Assembly (NCBI GenBank): GCA_947643665.1
Contig: CANRWW010000014.1
Coordinates: 1-64,000, forward strand
Direction: 5' to 3'
Origin: an uncultured Porphyromonadaceae bacterium
Lineage (GTDB): Bacteria > Bacteroidota > Bacteroidia > Bacteroidales > Muribaculaceae
DNA: 64,000 bases
Numbering within the stretch: position 1 is the first letter of the stretch; the number at the start of each line of letters is the position of its first letter. Of the stretch, positions 8,635 through 17,188 are shown one piece after another. The notes below the pieces were generated by a model, which worked only from the letters and a program-made list of their open reading frames with translations, was not told where the DNA came from and made no database searches. A program made the position numbers and the translations under genes.

Positions 8635-9775
8635 TATGGTGTTTTGCTGTTTTTGCCATGAGGCGTTCTTCCCAGAATCGGGCAAAACGGCTGGCGACGA
8701 TTGTGGCATCGTTATGGCGCATCACAAATTCGCGGCTCTTAAGTCCACGGCGTCGCAGTTCTCCCGGTGGTGATGTTATTATCTTCTCGAACATGGTTGT
8801 CATGGCGTCTACATCAACCGGGCTGTTGAACATCGGCTTGTTGTCGCTTTCGCCGATGAAGTCGTAATATTCCGGTTCGGCTCCCGTGACGGCGCATTGT
8901 CCGTTGGCCATTGCCAGAAGCGCGTTAGTGGCAGGCGAGTAGCTGTAGGCCTGGTCTATGACCACGTGTGCCGAGGCAAGCAATTGCCTGTATTCGGCTA
9001 TGGGCCTGTTTTCCACAATGATAAGTTCCGCTTTTCCCGGATGGCGCTCTATGGCGCGTCTGGCGGCTATTTCAAGCCTGTCGGTTCCTTTTGCCGTCAG
9101 TCGTCCGGCGTGCCTGCCGAGGAACAGACGTATGGTTTCGGGGTTCTCCGGTATTTCCACAGGTGTGGATGCTTCCATATCAATGGGTATTCCTCCGTAT
9201 GCCCTGCGATGCTGTGGCAGTCCCCGGCAGATAGCAAGGTAATATTCGTATAGTACGGCAACAGCGCCGTCAATATTGCCGTATATGTAGTTGCAGTGGC
9301 CGGTTAGTTGGTTGGATTGCCAGTCCCGTAGCAGGTGCGGGCGCTCTATTGCCATAGGTGCCGGTGAGCCGAAGTGCATATACTCGGTGTATTGAAGGGG
9401 GGACGCCGGGTCAAGACATTCATTGACATACAGGGAGTCGGTGCTTAATGCCGTGAGGAAAACGGAGCGGTTGTTCCGCTTTACAATGTCAAATATGCGG
9501 CGCACGCGGTCTGGCTGCAATTGCAGGAACAAGGGGCTGTGTATCGCCACCACGTCGAATCCTTTGAGCCGTGTGGTGCATAACCGCAGCATGCGTATGT
9601 AAAGCTCCATGCCGCCGGCTTTTCCGGGCAACCGCCGGCTTATGTCAATGTCGCGTGGCGTCTGCATCCATCCGGTGCCGTTTGATGCCACGATTACTTC
9701 GTGCCCCAGATTCCTGAGGCCAGTGGAAAGCGTGTTGTGGCAGTTGCTGGCGTCGCCGAGGAGGAGTATTTTCAT
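8627..9775 (-). CDS. GT4-like (GT-B fold) glycosyltransferase
   Basis: 382 residues. N-terminal Rossmann start MKILLLGDASNCHNTLSTGL and a C-terminal half with the nucleotide-sugar-binding pattern of GT4/GT1 enzymes (IRLFLGRHAGRLTAKGTDRL, then AELIIVEN and SYSPATNALLAMANGQCAVTG). The EX7E-like motif is weak, so the exact family is uncertain. It probably adds a sugar to a surface polysaccharide. The gene precedes and overlaps the ATP-grasp/GT fusion by 8 bases, pointing to translational coupling. No membrane segment is obvious. Confidence 0.75.
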   Translation of the reverse strand: MKILLLGDASNCHNTLSTGLRNLGHEVIVASNGTGWMQTPRDIDISRRLPGKAGGMELYIRMLRLCTTRLKGFDVVAIHSPLFLQLQPDRVRRIFDIVKRNNRSVFLTALSTDSLYVNECLDPASPLQYTEYMHFGSPAPMAIERPHLLRDWQSNQLTGHCNYIYGNIDGAVAVLYEYYLAICRGLPQHRRAYGGIPIDMEASTPVEIPENPETIRLFLGRHAGRLTAKGTDRLEIAARRAIERHPGKAELIIVENRPIAEYRQLLASAHVVIDQAYSYSPATNALLAMANGQCAVTGAEPEYYDFIGESDNKPMFNSPVDVDAMTTMFEKIITSPPGELRRRGLKSREFVMRHNDATIVASRFARFWEERLMAKTAKHHNA

Positions 9776-9813
9776 GGATGCAGAGGTGTGTCGGGAGTTG
9801 GCGGAATCGTTTC

Positions 9814-10920
9814 TCAGAGGTATCGTGCCACAGCCGATGACAGTTGTGTTATGTTGTCTACACGTTCCACCAGTTCTCCACGGCGGTTTATTACGAATGT
9901 GGCTGGCAGGTTTGTCACATTGTATTTCATAAGGTTTGTAGCCCCATGTTTAGGTGAGTTGAATACCGCTATCCATGGAATGTTGGCGGCAGCCTGGCGC
10001 CATACGAATTCGTCATTGTCAACCGACACCTGGTAAATCTCTATGCCGGCATTCTTGTTCGCGTCGTAAATCTTGGCGAGTTCCAGATTTATGGCTGGGG
10101 AGTTCTCGGCGCCGTATGCGGTGAAATTCAGTATCATGACTTTCCCTTTGGCGGCTTCTTCTGTCAGGCTGCGCTCCTTGCCGTTGCGGTCAAGGAGTGA
10201 GATTTCCGGTAAGGTTATCTCATTTGCTACAATCGTATCGGTGGCTGCCCTCAGGCCGTTTGACCGGCGGCTTGACAGGTATAGCTGGCTGAGATAATCG
10301 GTACGCGGGTCATTAGGGCGTTTGGATACGAAAGCGTTAGCCACGGCACCTATCATTTTCAGGTCAGACCTATCTTCGGGGTTGAACAGCGGCGTATCGC
10401 CTACGCGTCGGAAAAGAGTGTAATATGCCACTATGCCCGAAGGATCGCTCAGTATGAGCTGTGCCAATGCGCGTTTAAGCTCCGGGTCGTATGCCACAGC
10501 CTGCTCTCCCTGTCCGGCTACTACTTTGTATATAAGGTCGTTGATCTGCTGCATTTTTTCGGCAGATGTGCTGCCGGCTAGTTTATAGCCGTTTGAATAT
10601 GCGGAAGTGTCAGCCGTGATGGTCACTGTCTCGGTGCTGTCAATAGGGAAATATAGTGATTCTTTCCCCAATGTGAGGCGATATACCTCGGGGTGGCCAG
10701 CAGGTATCTGCCGTGTTTTGAATTTACCATCGGAATTTACCTTGACGGTATCAAGCGCGTACCATTGCCCGAAATTGTTGGGGGCTTCAAGGATGAGTTC
10801 TTTCCCTTCTGCCCCTGTTACGGTGCCTTCTGCCTGCCATTTTTTGTCGGAACATGAAGAAAGGGCGGCTATCATGCAGGTACCTGCGGCTATGGCCAGA
10901 TTTCTGACGGAGGTTTTCAT
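9814..10920 (-). CDS. Lipoprotein with DUF4369-like and thioredoxin-fold domains, lacking the redox CXXC
   Basis: 368 residues. Lipoprotein signal MKTSVRNLAIAAGTCMIAALSSC with a clear lipobox at Cys23. Residues about 30-125 form a beta-rich DUF4369-like domain (GTVTGAEGKELILEAP). The C-terminal part (about 235-368) is a TlpA/ResA-type thioredoxin fold: GKVMILNFTA, EIYQVSVDNDEFVWRQAA and the cis-Pro region NLPATFVINRRGEL. Where active family members have WCxxC, this one has YGAENSP, so it cannot do dithiol chemistry there. It is likely periplasmic and may be a binding or chaperone-like derivative (inference). It follows the HIT gene by 24 bases and precedes the glycosyltransferases. Confidence 0.85.
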   Translation of the reverse strand: MKTSVRNLAIAAGTCMIAALSSCSDKKWQAEGTVTGAEGKELILEAPNNFGQWYALDTVKVNSDGKFKTRQIPAGHPEVYRLTLGKESLYFPIDSTETVTITADTSAYSNGYKLAGSTSAEKMQQINDLIYKVVAGQGEQAVAYDPELKRALAQLILSDPSGIVAYYTLFRRVGDTPLFNPEDRSDLKMIGAVANAFVSKRPNDPRTDYLSQLYLSSRRSNGLRAATDTIVANEITLPEISLLDRNGKERSLTEEAAKGKVMILNFTAYGAENSPAINLELAKIYDANKNAGIEIYQVSVDNDEFVWRQAAANIPWIAVFNSPKHGATNLMKYNVTNLPATFVINRRGELVERVDNITQLSSAVARYL

Positions 10921-10944
10921 CTGATTGGCGTTTTAGAAAATCGC

Positions 10945-11340
10945 TTATTCAAATTCGGCAGCTATTGCGTCAGCTGTTTTTTGCATTTCTTCTGCGGGGA
11001 GGGTGAGTTTTTCTCCACAGAAGTTCATGTCGGCCCCGGTGTTCATCGGCACAAGATGCACATGTGTGTGCGGTACGTCAAGTCCTATGACAGTGATTCC
11101 TACTTTTTTGCATGGTATGGCTTTCCTGATGGCTTTTGCCACGCGTTTTGCAAAACGCATAAGGGAGGCGTATTCCTCATCGGAGAGGTCAAAAATATAG
11201 TCCACCTCCTTTTTGGGGATTACCAGCACATGCCCCGGATGCACGGGGTTGATGTCAAGGAATGCTAAATGGTTGTTGTCTTCGGCAACCTTGTAAGATG
11301 GTATTTCACCGGCTGCAATGCGGGAAAATATGGATGGCAT
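10945..11340 (-). CDS. HIT-family nucleotide hydrolase/transferase
   Basis: 131 residues. Canonical histidine triad HTHVHLVP near residue 95, preceded by HPGHVLVIPKKEVDYIFDL typical of the HinT/HIT branch. These enzymes hydrolyse AMP-lysine or other adenosine phosphoramidates. It lies between greA and the lipoprotein gene on the same strand; in Bacteroidales greA and a HIT gene are commonly adjacent. Cytoplasmic, no signal. The exact substrate is not determinable from sequence. Confidence 0.94.
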   Translation of the reverse strand: MPSIFSRIAAGEIPSYKVAEDNNHLAFLDINPVHPGHVLVIPKKEVDYIFDLSDEEYASLMRFAKRVAKAIRKAIPCKKVGITVIGLDVPHTHVHLVPMNTGADMNFCGEKLTLPAEEMQKTADAIAAEFE

Positions 11341-11413
11341 TTTTTTGGGGGGAAAATAAGAAGTTGGGAAATATTGAAATCAAAAAACGGGAAATATGGG
11401 GAACATGGAAAGA

Positions 11414-11884
11414 TCAGATTGAGATCTCTTCTATTTCAAATTTCATAAGTCCTGCGGGTACACGTATTTCTACAATGTCACCGACTTTGTGCCCCAGAAG
11501 TCCTTTGGCGATGGGGGTGGAAGCCCCGATTTTTTTGTCGCGTAGGTTTGCTTCTGAATCGGCTACTATAGTGTATTCCACGCTCATGCCGTTGGCGGTA
11601 TTTTTGATTTTCACCTTTGAGAGGATATTTACTTCGTCGGTGTTTAGTTTTGTTTCGTCAATAAGGCGTGCGTTTGCCACGAGATCCTTTAATTTGGCAA
11701 TTTTCATCTCAAGCATGCCTTGTGCTTCTTTGGCAGCGTCGTACTCAGAGTTTTCAGAGAGGTCTCCTTTGTCGCGTGCTTCAGCTATGGCAGCTGAAAT
11801 ACGCGGACGTTCCACACTTTCGAGGTAGGCTATTTCTTCCATCTTTTTTTTATAGCCATCCTTGGTCATGTAAGTTAAAGCCAT
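11414..11884 (-). CDS. greA: Transcription elongation factor GreA
   Basis: 156 residues, normal length. The N-terminal coiled coil carries the acidic tip region (DKGDLSENSEYDAAKEAQ) that enters the RNA polymerase secondary channel to stimulate transcript cleavage. The C-terminal FKBP-like domain has the GLLGHKVGDIVEIRVPAG motif. It frees backtracked RNA polymerase. It is the first gene of a minus-strand run leading into HIT and the polysaccharide genes; no exact TAnnTTTG was found just upstream. Confidence 0.97.
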   Translation of the reverse strand: MALTYMTKDGYKKKMEEIAYLESVERPRISAAIAEARDKGDLSENSEYDAAKEAQGMLEMKIAKLKDLVANARLIDETKLNTDEVNILSKVKIKNTANGMSVEYTIVADSEANLRDKKIGASTPIAKGLLGHKVGDIVEIRVPAGLMKFEIEEISI

Positions 11885-12121
11885 GATATTTAGTCTTTTT
11901 GATTATTATACAATGCTGTGGCGCTTTTTACGGTGTGACAAAAAAGATAGCGCCTCGCCCGGTTTTTCCACGGGGGAGACCCTAAAATCAGTTATTGCCA
12001 GCATGTTTTACGTTTGCGCAGGGGCAAATTTAGGCATAATATTTTGATTTCCCAAATTATCCGTCTGAATTCTAGGAATTATTCAAAATGATACGTGTTT
12101 TTTAGTTTCGGGGATTTTGAG

Positions 12122-12129
12122 TAATTTTG
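12122..12129 (+). promoter_or_regulatory. Bacteroidota -7 element for prfB
   Basis: TAATTTTG, 25 bases upstream of the prfB ATG. The rest of the 11885-12154 gap shows no gene. Confidence 0.5.
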
Positions 12130-12154
12130 CGGTCATAAAAGAAACAATGTTAGT

Positions 12155-13276
12155 ATGATTACGCAGGAACAACTGAAAGAGACGGTGGAGCGTAAGGACG
12201 CTTTGAAAAAATATCTTGATGTTGACAATAAGAAAATACAGATAGAGGAGGAGGAACTTCGCACCCATGTGCCTGATTTCTGGGAACATCCTAAAGAAGC
12301 CCAGGCACAGATGAAAAAAATAAAGGATCTGCAGGCATGGGTAAACGGGTACCAGGATGTGGAGACTGCCGTGGATGAACTTTCAAACGGTTGGGACTTC
12401 TACAAGGAGGAGCTCCTGGAGGAGGCAGAACTGGATGCCTTGTATACCGATGCCGTAAAGAAGATTGAGGCTCTTGAGCTGCGCAACATGTTGCGTCGCG
12501 AGGAAGACCATATGGGTGTGGTCCTCAAAATCAATTCAGGTGCCGGTGGTACTGAAAGCCAGGACTGGGCTTCAATGCTCATGCGCATGTATCTCCGCTA
12601 TTGTGAGAAGCATGGTTACAAAACCTCCATTGCGAACTTGCTTGAAGGTGACGAAGCGGGCATAAAGTCATGCACAATCAATGTTGAAGGCGATTTCGCA
12701 TACGGTTATCTGAAAAGCGAAAATGGGGTTCACCGTTTGGTGCGTGTATCCCCTTACAACGCCCAGGGCAAGCGCATGACTTCTTTCGCCTCGGTGTTTG
12801 TGACTCCTCTTGTGGATGATACAATTGATGTGAAGATAGAGCCGGCCTTGATGTCATGGGATACTTTCCGAAGCGGTGGTGCCGGTGGACAGAATGTGAA
12901 CAAAGTGGAGTCGGGCGTGCGTCTGCGCTATCAGTACACAGACCCGTATACGGGAGAAAAAGAGGAGATACTCATAGAGAATACTGAAACTCGCGACCAG
13001 CCTAAGAACCGTGAGAATGCGTTGCGCCACTTACGTTCGATCCTTTATGAAAAGGAGATGAACCATCGTCTTGAGGAGCAGGCAAAGGTAGAGGCCGGAA
13101 AGATGAAAATAGAATGGGGGTCGCAGATCAGGAGTTATGTGTTTGACGACCGCCGTGTAAAAGACCATCGTACCGGTTTCCAGACCTCTGACGTAAATGC
13201 TGTGATGGATGGAGACCTTGACGGTTTCATAAAGGCATATCTGATGGAGTTTGCGGAGTCTATCAGCAATGAGTGA
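12155..13276 (+). CDS. prfB: Peptide chain release factor 2, in a single unshifted frame
   Basis: 373 residues, full RF2 length. It has the GGQ catalytic loop (RSGGAGGQNVNKVES) and the GVHRLVRVSPY region where RF2 carries its SPF-type tripeptide; here it reads SPY. RF2 recognises UGA and UAA and releases the peptide. Most bacterial prfB genes contain an in-frame UGA near codon 26 bypassed by +1 frameshifting at CUU-U. Here KKYLDVDNKK is read straight through (TATCTTGATGTT), so the extra base and the UGA are absent. The gene has its own promoter and a strong terminator. Confidence 0.97.
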   Translation: MITQEQLKETVERKDALKKYLDVDNKKIQIEEEELRTHVPDFWEHPKEAQAQMKKIKDLQAWVNGYQDVETAVDELSNGWDFYKEELLEEAELDALYTDAVKKIEALELRNMLRREEDHMGVVLKINSGAGGTESQDWASMLMRMYLRYCEKHGYKTSIANLLEGDEAGIKSCTINVEGDFAYGYLKSENGVHRLVRVSPYNAQGKRMTSFASVFVTPLVDDTIDVKIEPALMSWDTFRSGGAGGQNVNKVESGVRLRYQYTDPYTGEKEEILIENTETRDQPKNRENALRHLRSILYEKEMNHRLEEQAKVEAGKMKIEWGSQIRSYVFDDRRVKDHRTGFQTSDVNAVMDGDLDGFIKAYLMEFAESISNE

Positions 13277-13293
13277 CATTTCTGTGAAAAAAT

Positions 13294-13335
13294 AAATGTC
13301 CGGCTGGCCCACATCTGGGCCAGCCGGACATTTTT
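13294..13335 (+). terminator. Strong rho-independent terminator of prfB
   Basis: A perfect 17-bp stem (AAATGTCCGGCTGGCCC with its complement), six-base loop, then TTTTT. Confidence 0.95.
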
Positions 13336-13642
13336 GTATGTATATCAGTCCTAAGTAAGTCGTGGGAATGTTTGAAGCCGATAAGTAAAAATAACCGGCG
13401 GTCTCCTCATCGGGGATCGCCGGCTGATGGTTTAAATAGTTGATGTCTGCGGAAGGATTGTTTTATGTAGGTTTTGAAGCGTAGTGGCTTCCGCAGCTAT
13501 GTAATCTATTGCTTTATTATCTTTACGTATCTTATGACTGTTTGGAGAGGAAAAGGTTTAACCGGTTGGAAAAAATATTTCAAAAAAAGTGCCGGACGGG
13601 AGGAAAAAGATAAAAATGAGTTGAAAAGCAGTAAAAATGGTA
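13336..13642 (+). other. Non-coding, structured interval upstream of the redox operon
   Basis: No convincing gene. There are two further hairpins: CCGGCGGTC/GATCGCCGG at about 13398-13427 and CTGCGGAAG (13447-13455) with CTTCCGCAG (13488-13496). Neither has a U tract on the plus strand. The 64-codon ORF from 13474 starts at TTG and has no recognisable features. The interval may hold an RNA leader or small RNA. Confidence 0.35.
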
Positions 13643-13673
13643 TTGTGGGGAAGTGGTGGAAAATGTAATTTTG
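13643..13673 (+). promoter_or_regulatory. Bacteroidota promoter of the redox operon
   Basis: TTG (13643-13645), 20-base spacer, TAATTTTG (13666-13673): both elements at the expected distance. The ATG of the polyferredoxin gene is 105 bases downstream. Confidence 0.75.
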
Positions 13674-13778
13674 CAGTTGTAGCAGGATTTTTATATCACA
13701 TTATGAATTAAGTGGCTGTTAAAAACAGGAGGGTACATATGCACCGGATTTTTACCAGCGCTTGCTAAAAACAAGTAT

Positions 13779-15266
13779 ATGTTAAGAAAAATACGTATTG
13801 GACTGGCTGCTGCCGTGTGGGTGGCGATAACGCTATTGTTCTTGGATTTTACGGGAATCGCCCATGCGTGGTTCGGATGGCTTGCGAAAATACAGTTCCT
13901 GCCGGCGGTGCTTGCCTTGCATGCTGGAATAGTTGTGGCACTGGTGGCTCTCACCCTTTTGTTCGGCAGGGTATATTGCTCGGTGATATGTCCTCTAGGT
14001 ATCATGCAGGACGGCATCGCGTGGTTCGGCAAGAAATCACGCAGGAACCGTTATGGTTATTCTCCTGCGAAAAATTGGCTCCGATATGGTGTGTTCGTGC
14101 TTTTTATCGTGGCGCTTGTTGCAGGCATCGGATCTGTGGCGGCTCTTTTGGCGCCATATAGCTCCTATGGGCGAATTGCACAGAACCTTCTTGGCCCGGT
14201 ATGGGCATGGGGAAACAATATCCTGGCATATCTGGCTGAGCGTGCCGGGAGTTATGCTTTTTATGAGGTGGATGTATGGGTGCGCGCATGGACAACTTTT
14301 GCCGTTGCCGCTGTGACATTCGTGATACTTGCCGTGCTCGCTTACAGGAACGGCCGCACATACTGCAATACGATCTGCCCTGTAGGTACATTGCTTGGTG
14401 CACTTTCCCGTTTTTCATTGTTCCGTCCTGTGATTGATACCACCAAATGCAACGGATGCGGGTTATGTGCCCGAAACTGCAAAAGCGCGTGCATAGACAG
14501 CAAAAACCACACAGTGGATATGTCGCGATGTGTGGTATGTATGGATTGTGTGGAAAAATGCCATAAAAACGCCATAAGTTATACCTGGCGCCGCCGTCGG
14601 GCTGTAGCCCCTTCTTCTGAAAATACCGCCGGCGCCGATGGTGGCCGCCGTCGTTTTCTTGGTGCTACTGTCGCTGTGGCTTCTGCCTCGGCTCTGCATG
14701 CGGCAGACAAGACCGTGGACGGAGGGCTTGCAGCCATAACAGAAAAGCAGAAGCCGGAACGCCGCACCCGCATAGCACCTCCCGGAGCCGTAAGCCTGCG
14801 GCATATGGCACAGCATTGCACGGCATGCCAGCTTTGTGTGGCAGCCTGTCCGAACGGTGTGCTGCGTCCTTCGGGGGATATGATGACGCTTATGCAGCCA
14901 GAGGCATCATATGAGCGCGGTTACTGCCGTCCCGAATGCACGCGCTGTTCTGAGGTCTGCCCGGCAGGAGCGATACATCCGATCGACATAGCCGACAAAT
15001 CGTCAATACAGATCGGCCATGCCGTATGGGTGAAAACAAATTGCGTGCCGTTGACAGATGGTGTGGAATGCGGCAATTGTGCCCGCCATTGTCCTGCTGG
15101 AGCCATACAGATGGTGCCGTCTGACCAGTCGGATCCGCACTCGGTAAAAATCCCGGTCGTGAACCATGAACGTTGCATAGGATGTGGCGCCTGTGAGAAT
15201 CTATGCCCCGCCCGTCCGTTCAGTGCCATATATGTGGAGGGGCATGAAGTGCACAAATATGTCTAA
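13779..15266 (+). CDS. NapH/NapG-like membrane polyferredoxin with an internal Tat-like motif
   Basis: 495 residues. Residues 1-215 are a NapH/NosR-type membrane part with about four to five TM helices and two CxxxCP motifs (YCSVICPLG, YCNTICPVG). Two 4Fe-4S ferredoxin clusters follow (CNGCGLCARNC, CVVCMDCVEKC). Then comes RRRFLGATVAVASASALHA, a twin-arginine-like start plus hydrophobic stretch, and a NapG-like region with four more clusters (CTACQLCVAAC, CTRCSEVC, CGNCARHC, CIGCGACENLC). It probably carries electrons from a membrane donor to a periplasmic or membrane acceptor. First gene of a four-gene operon whose next member is an Fe-S aldo/keto reductase, a likely partner. Confidence 0.85.
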   Translation: MLRKIRIGLAAAVWVAITLLFLDFTGIAHAWFGWLAKIQFLPAVLALHAGIVVALVALTLLFGRVYCSVICPLGIMQDGIAWFGKKSRRNRYGYSPAKNWLRYGVFVLFIVALVAGIGSVAALLAPYSSYGRIAQNLLGPVWAWGNNILAYLAERAGSYAFYEVDVWVRAWTTFAVAAVTFVILAVLAYRNGRTYCNTICPVGTLLGALSRFSLFRPVIDTTKCNGCGLCARNCKSACIDSKNHTVDMSRCVVCMDCVEKCHKNAISYTWRRRRAVAPSSENTAGADGGRRRFLGATVAVASASALHAADKTVDGGLAAITEKQKPERRTRIAPPGAVSLRHMAQHCTACQLCVAACPNGVLRPSGDMMTLMQPEASYERGYCRPECTRCSEVCPAGAIHPIDIADKSSIQIGHAVWVKTNCVPLTDGVECGNCARHCPAGAIQMVPSDQSDPHSVKIPVVNHERCIGCGACENLCPARPFSAIYVEGHEVHKYV

Positions 15267-15286
15267 TCCTTAGCCATTGCCTGATA

Positions 15287-16705
15287 ATGATGATAAAGAC
15301 AACAATCAACAATATGGATCGTCGCGGGTTTCTGCGGCGTGTAGGTATAGGCACGGCAGCCGTGGGGGTTGCCGCGTTGCCAGGATGCAGCCCTAAGACG
15401 GAAGTGAGTGCTGATGAATACTCTGCTGATACGTCGGATATCCCTACTGACAAGATGACATTCCGAAGGAATCCTTCTACCGGAGACAATGTGTCGCTGC
15501 TCGGTTATGGCTGCATGCGTTGGCCTACAGTGAAGGGTGAGGATGGCCGCGACGGTGAGGAGATTGACCAGGAGATGGTGAACAGGCTCGTTGACACGGC
15601 TATCGCGCACGGGGTGAATTATTTTGATACGTCGCCTGCTTATTGCAGGGGGCGTTCGGAGCATGCCACCGGTATAGCGTTGAGCCGGCATCCACGTGAT
15701 AAATATTTTATCGCGACGAAGATGTCAAATTTCGCTCCTTCCACCTGGAGCCGCCAGGCTTCGATTGACATGTACAACAATTCGTTGAAAGAACTGCAGA
15801 CTGACCATATAGACTATATGCTCCTCCACGCCATAGGGATGGGTAGGGGGATGGACGAATTCAACGCCCGTTATATAGACAACGGCATACTTGATTTCCT
15901 GCTTGCCGAGAGGGAGGCGGGACGCATTCGCAATCTCGGATTTTCATACCATGGTGATATAAAGGTGTTTGATCACCTTTTAGCGAACCATGACAAATAT
16001 AAGTGGGATTTCGTGCAGATACAATTGAATTATCTTGACTGGCACCATGCCAAGGAGATAAATTCCGGCAATACCAATGCCGAATATCTGTATGGAGAAC
16101 TTGAAAAACGGGGTATCCTCGCCGTGATAATGGAACCGCTGCTGGGTGGACGTCTGTCGAAAGTGCATGACCATGTGGTGGCGCGACTCAAACAGGCCGA
16201 GCCAGAGCGCAGTGTGGCGTCATGGGCATTCCGTTATGCCGGTACCCATCCGGGGGTGCTTACGGTGCTTAGTGGAATGACATATATGGAGCATCTGACC
16301 GATAACCTGCGGTCGTTCTGCCCTTTGAAACCTTTGACTGGCGATGAGATGCAATTCCTTTATGATACTGCAGACCTGATGATGCAATTTCCTACGATCC
16401 CGTGCAATGACTGCAAATATTGCATGCCATGCCCTTACGGGCTTGACATACCGGGAATCATGTTGCACTACAACAAATGTGTCAACGAGGGCAATGTGCC
16501 CGAGAGCGCCCAGGCTGAGAATTACCAAAAAGCGCGGCGCGCTTTTCTTGTAGGATATGACAGGTCTGTGCCGAAACTACGTCAGGCCAACCATTGCATA
16601 GGTTGCAACCAGTGTTCCAAACACTGCCCCCAGTCAATAAATATTCCTGCCGAACTGGCGCGGATAGACCGGTTTGTGGAACAGTTGAAACAGGGCACGT
16701 TATGA
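15287..16705 (+). CDS. Tat-exported aldo/keto reductase with C-terminal 4Fe-4S clusters
   Basis: 472 residues. The N-terminus has a twin-arginine motif DRRGFLRR, a hydrophobic stretch and a lipobox-like ALPGC, so it is probably exported folded and may be lipid-anchored. The aldo/keto reductase barrel (about 45-340) includes YFDTSPAY, KYFIATKMS and MLLHAIG, the Asp-Tyr-Lys-His tetrad regions. The C-terminus has ferredoxin-like clusters CNDCKYCMPCPYG and CIGCNQCSKHCPQS. It may reduce an unknown carbonyl substrate in the periplasm with electrons from the polyferredoxin encoded 20 bases upstream rather than NADPH (inference). The following gene overlaps by four bases. Confidence 0.88.
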   Translation: MMIKTTINNMDRRGFLRRVGIGTAAVGVAALPGCSPKTEVSADEYSADTSDIPTDKMTFRRNPSTGDNVSLLGYGCMRWPTVKGEDGRDGEEIDQEMVNRLVDTAIAHGVNYFDTSPAYCRGRSEHATGIALSRHPRDKYFIATKMSNFAPSTWSRQASIDMYNNSLKELQTDHIDYMLLHAIGMGRGMDEFNARYIDNGILDFLLAEREAGRIRNLGFSYHGDIKVFDHLLANHDKYKWDFVQIQLNYLDWHHAKEINSGNTNAEYLYGELEKRGILAVIMEPLLGGRLSKVHDHVVARLKQAEPERSVASWAFRYAGTHPGVLTVLSGMTYMEHLTDNLRSFCPLKPLTGDEMQFLYDTADLMMQFPTIPCNDCKYCMPCPYGLDIPGIMLHYNKCVNEGNVPESAQAENYQKARRAFLVGYDRSVPKLRQANHCIGCNQCSKHCPQSINIPAELARIDRFVEQLKQGTL

Positions 16706-17166
16706 AGCCGGTCGGCGATAAAGAGCGAAAAGCAGCTATAGATGAACTGTTGCAAAGCGGCTGCTCCTGCGTAGTGTGCAATGGGGGAGGATTCCATAAG
16801 TACCACCGTAAGGGGGTGGCAGACCTTTACTGGCTGTTGACAAAATGCCCTGCCGCACTAGAAGGGGCGTTTGTAGCCGATAAGGTTGTGGGAAAAGGTG
16901 CTGCCGCGCTTATGGCGCTTGGCGGTGTGTCCGGTGTCTGGACTTCGGTTATAAGCCGTCCTGCCCTGGAGCTTTTTGAAAGAGCCGGTATGGAAGTGGA
17001 GTATGGAGAGGTTGTGCCTAACATCATAAACCGGGAGGGTACAGGACTGTGCCCGGTGGAAACGCTTTGTACGGATGCCACGACTCCACAGGAATGCCTG
17101 CCTCTGATCAGTAAATTCATTGAGCAAAAATCTCTAGAAAATCATCCTATTGACAATATAAAATAA
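16702..17166 (+). CDS. DUF1893 protein
   Basis: 154 residues from the ATG at 16702, which overlaps the stop of the reductase gene (ATGA); the ORF track starts 36 codons earlier inside that gene. DUF1893 features: SCVVCNGGGFHKYHRKGVADLYWLL near the N-terminus, DKVVGKGAAALMALGGVSGVWTSVIS in the middle, and GTGLCPVETLC near the end. The family has a cytidine-deaminase-like fold in the solved Thermotoga structure, but its activity is unknown to me. Operon membership suggests it serves the redox genes. No signal peptide, so probably cytoplasmic. Confidence 0.85.
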   Translation: MKPVGDKERKAAIDELLQSGCSCVVCNGGGFHKYHRKGVADLYWLLTKCPAALEGAFVADKVVGKGAAALMALGGVSGVWTSVISRPALELFERAGMEVEYGEVVPNIINREGTGLCPVETLCTDATTPQECLPLISKFIEQKSLENHPIDNIK

Positions 17167-17188
17167 TTTTGATTACTTATAAGAAAAG

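Noticed and set aside
13474-13668. 64-codon plus ORF starting at TTG
   Set aside because: Overlaps a hairpin and the operon promoter; no family match.
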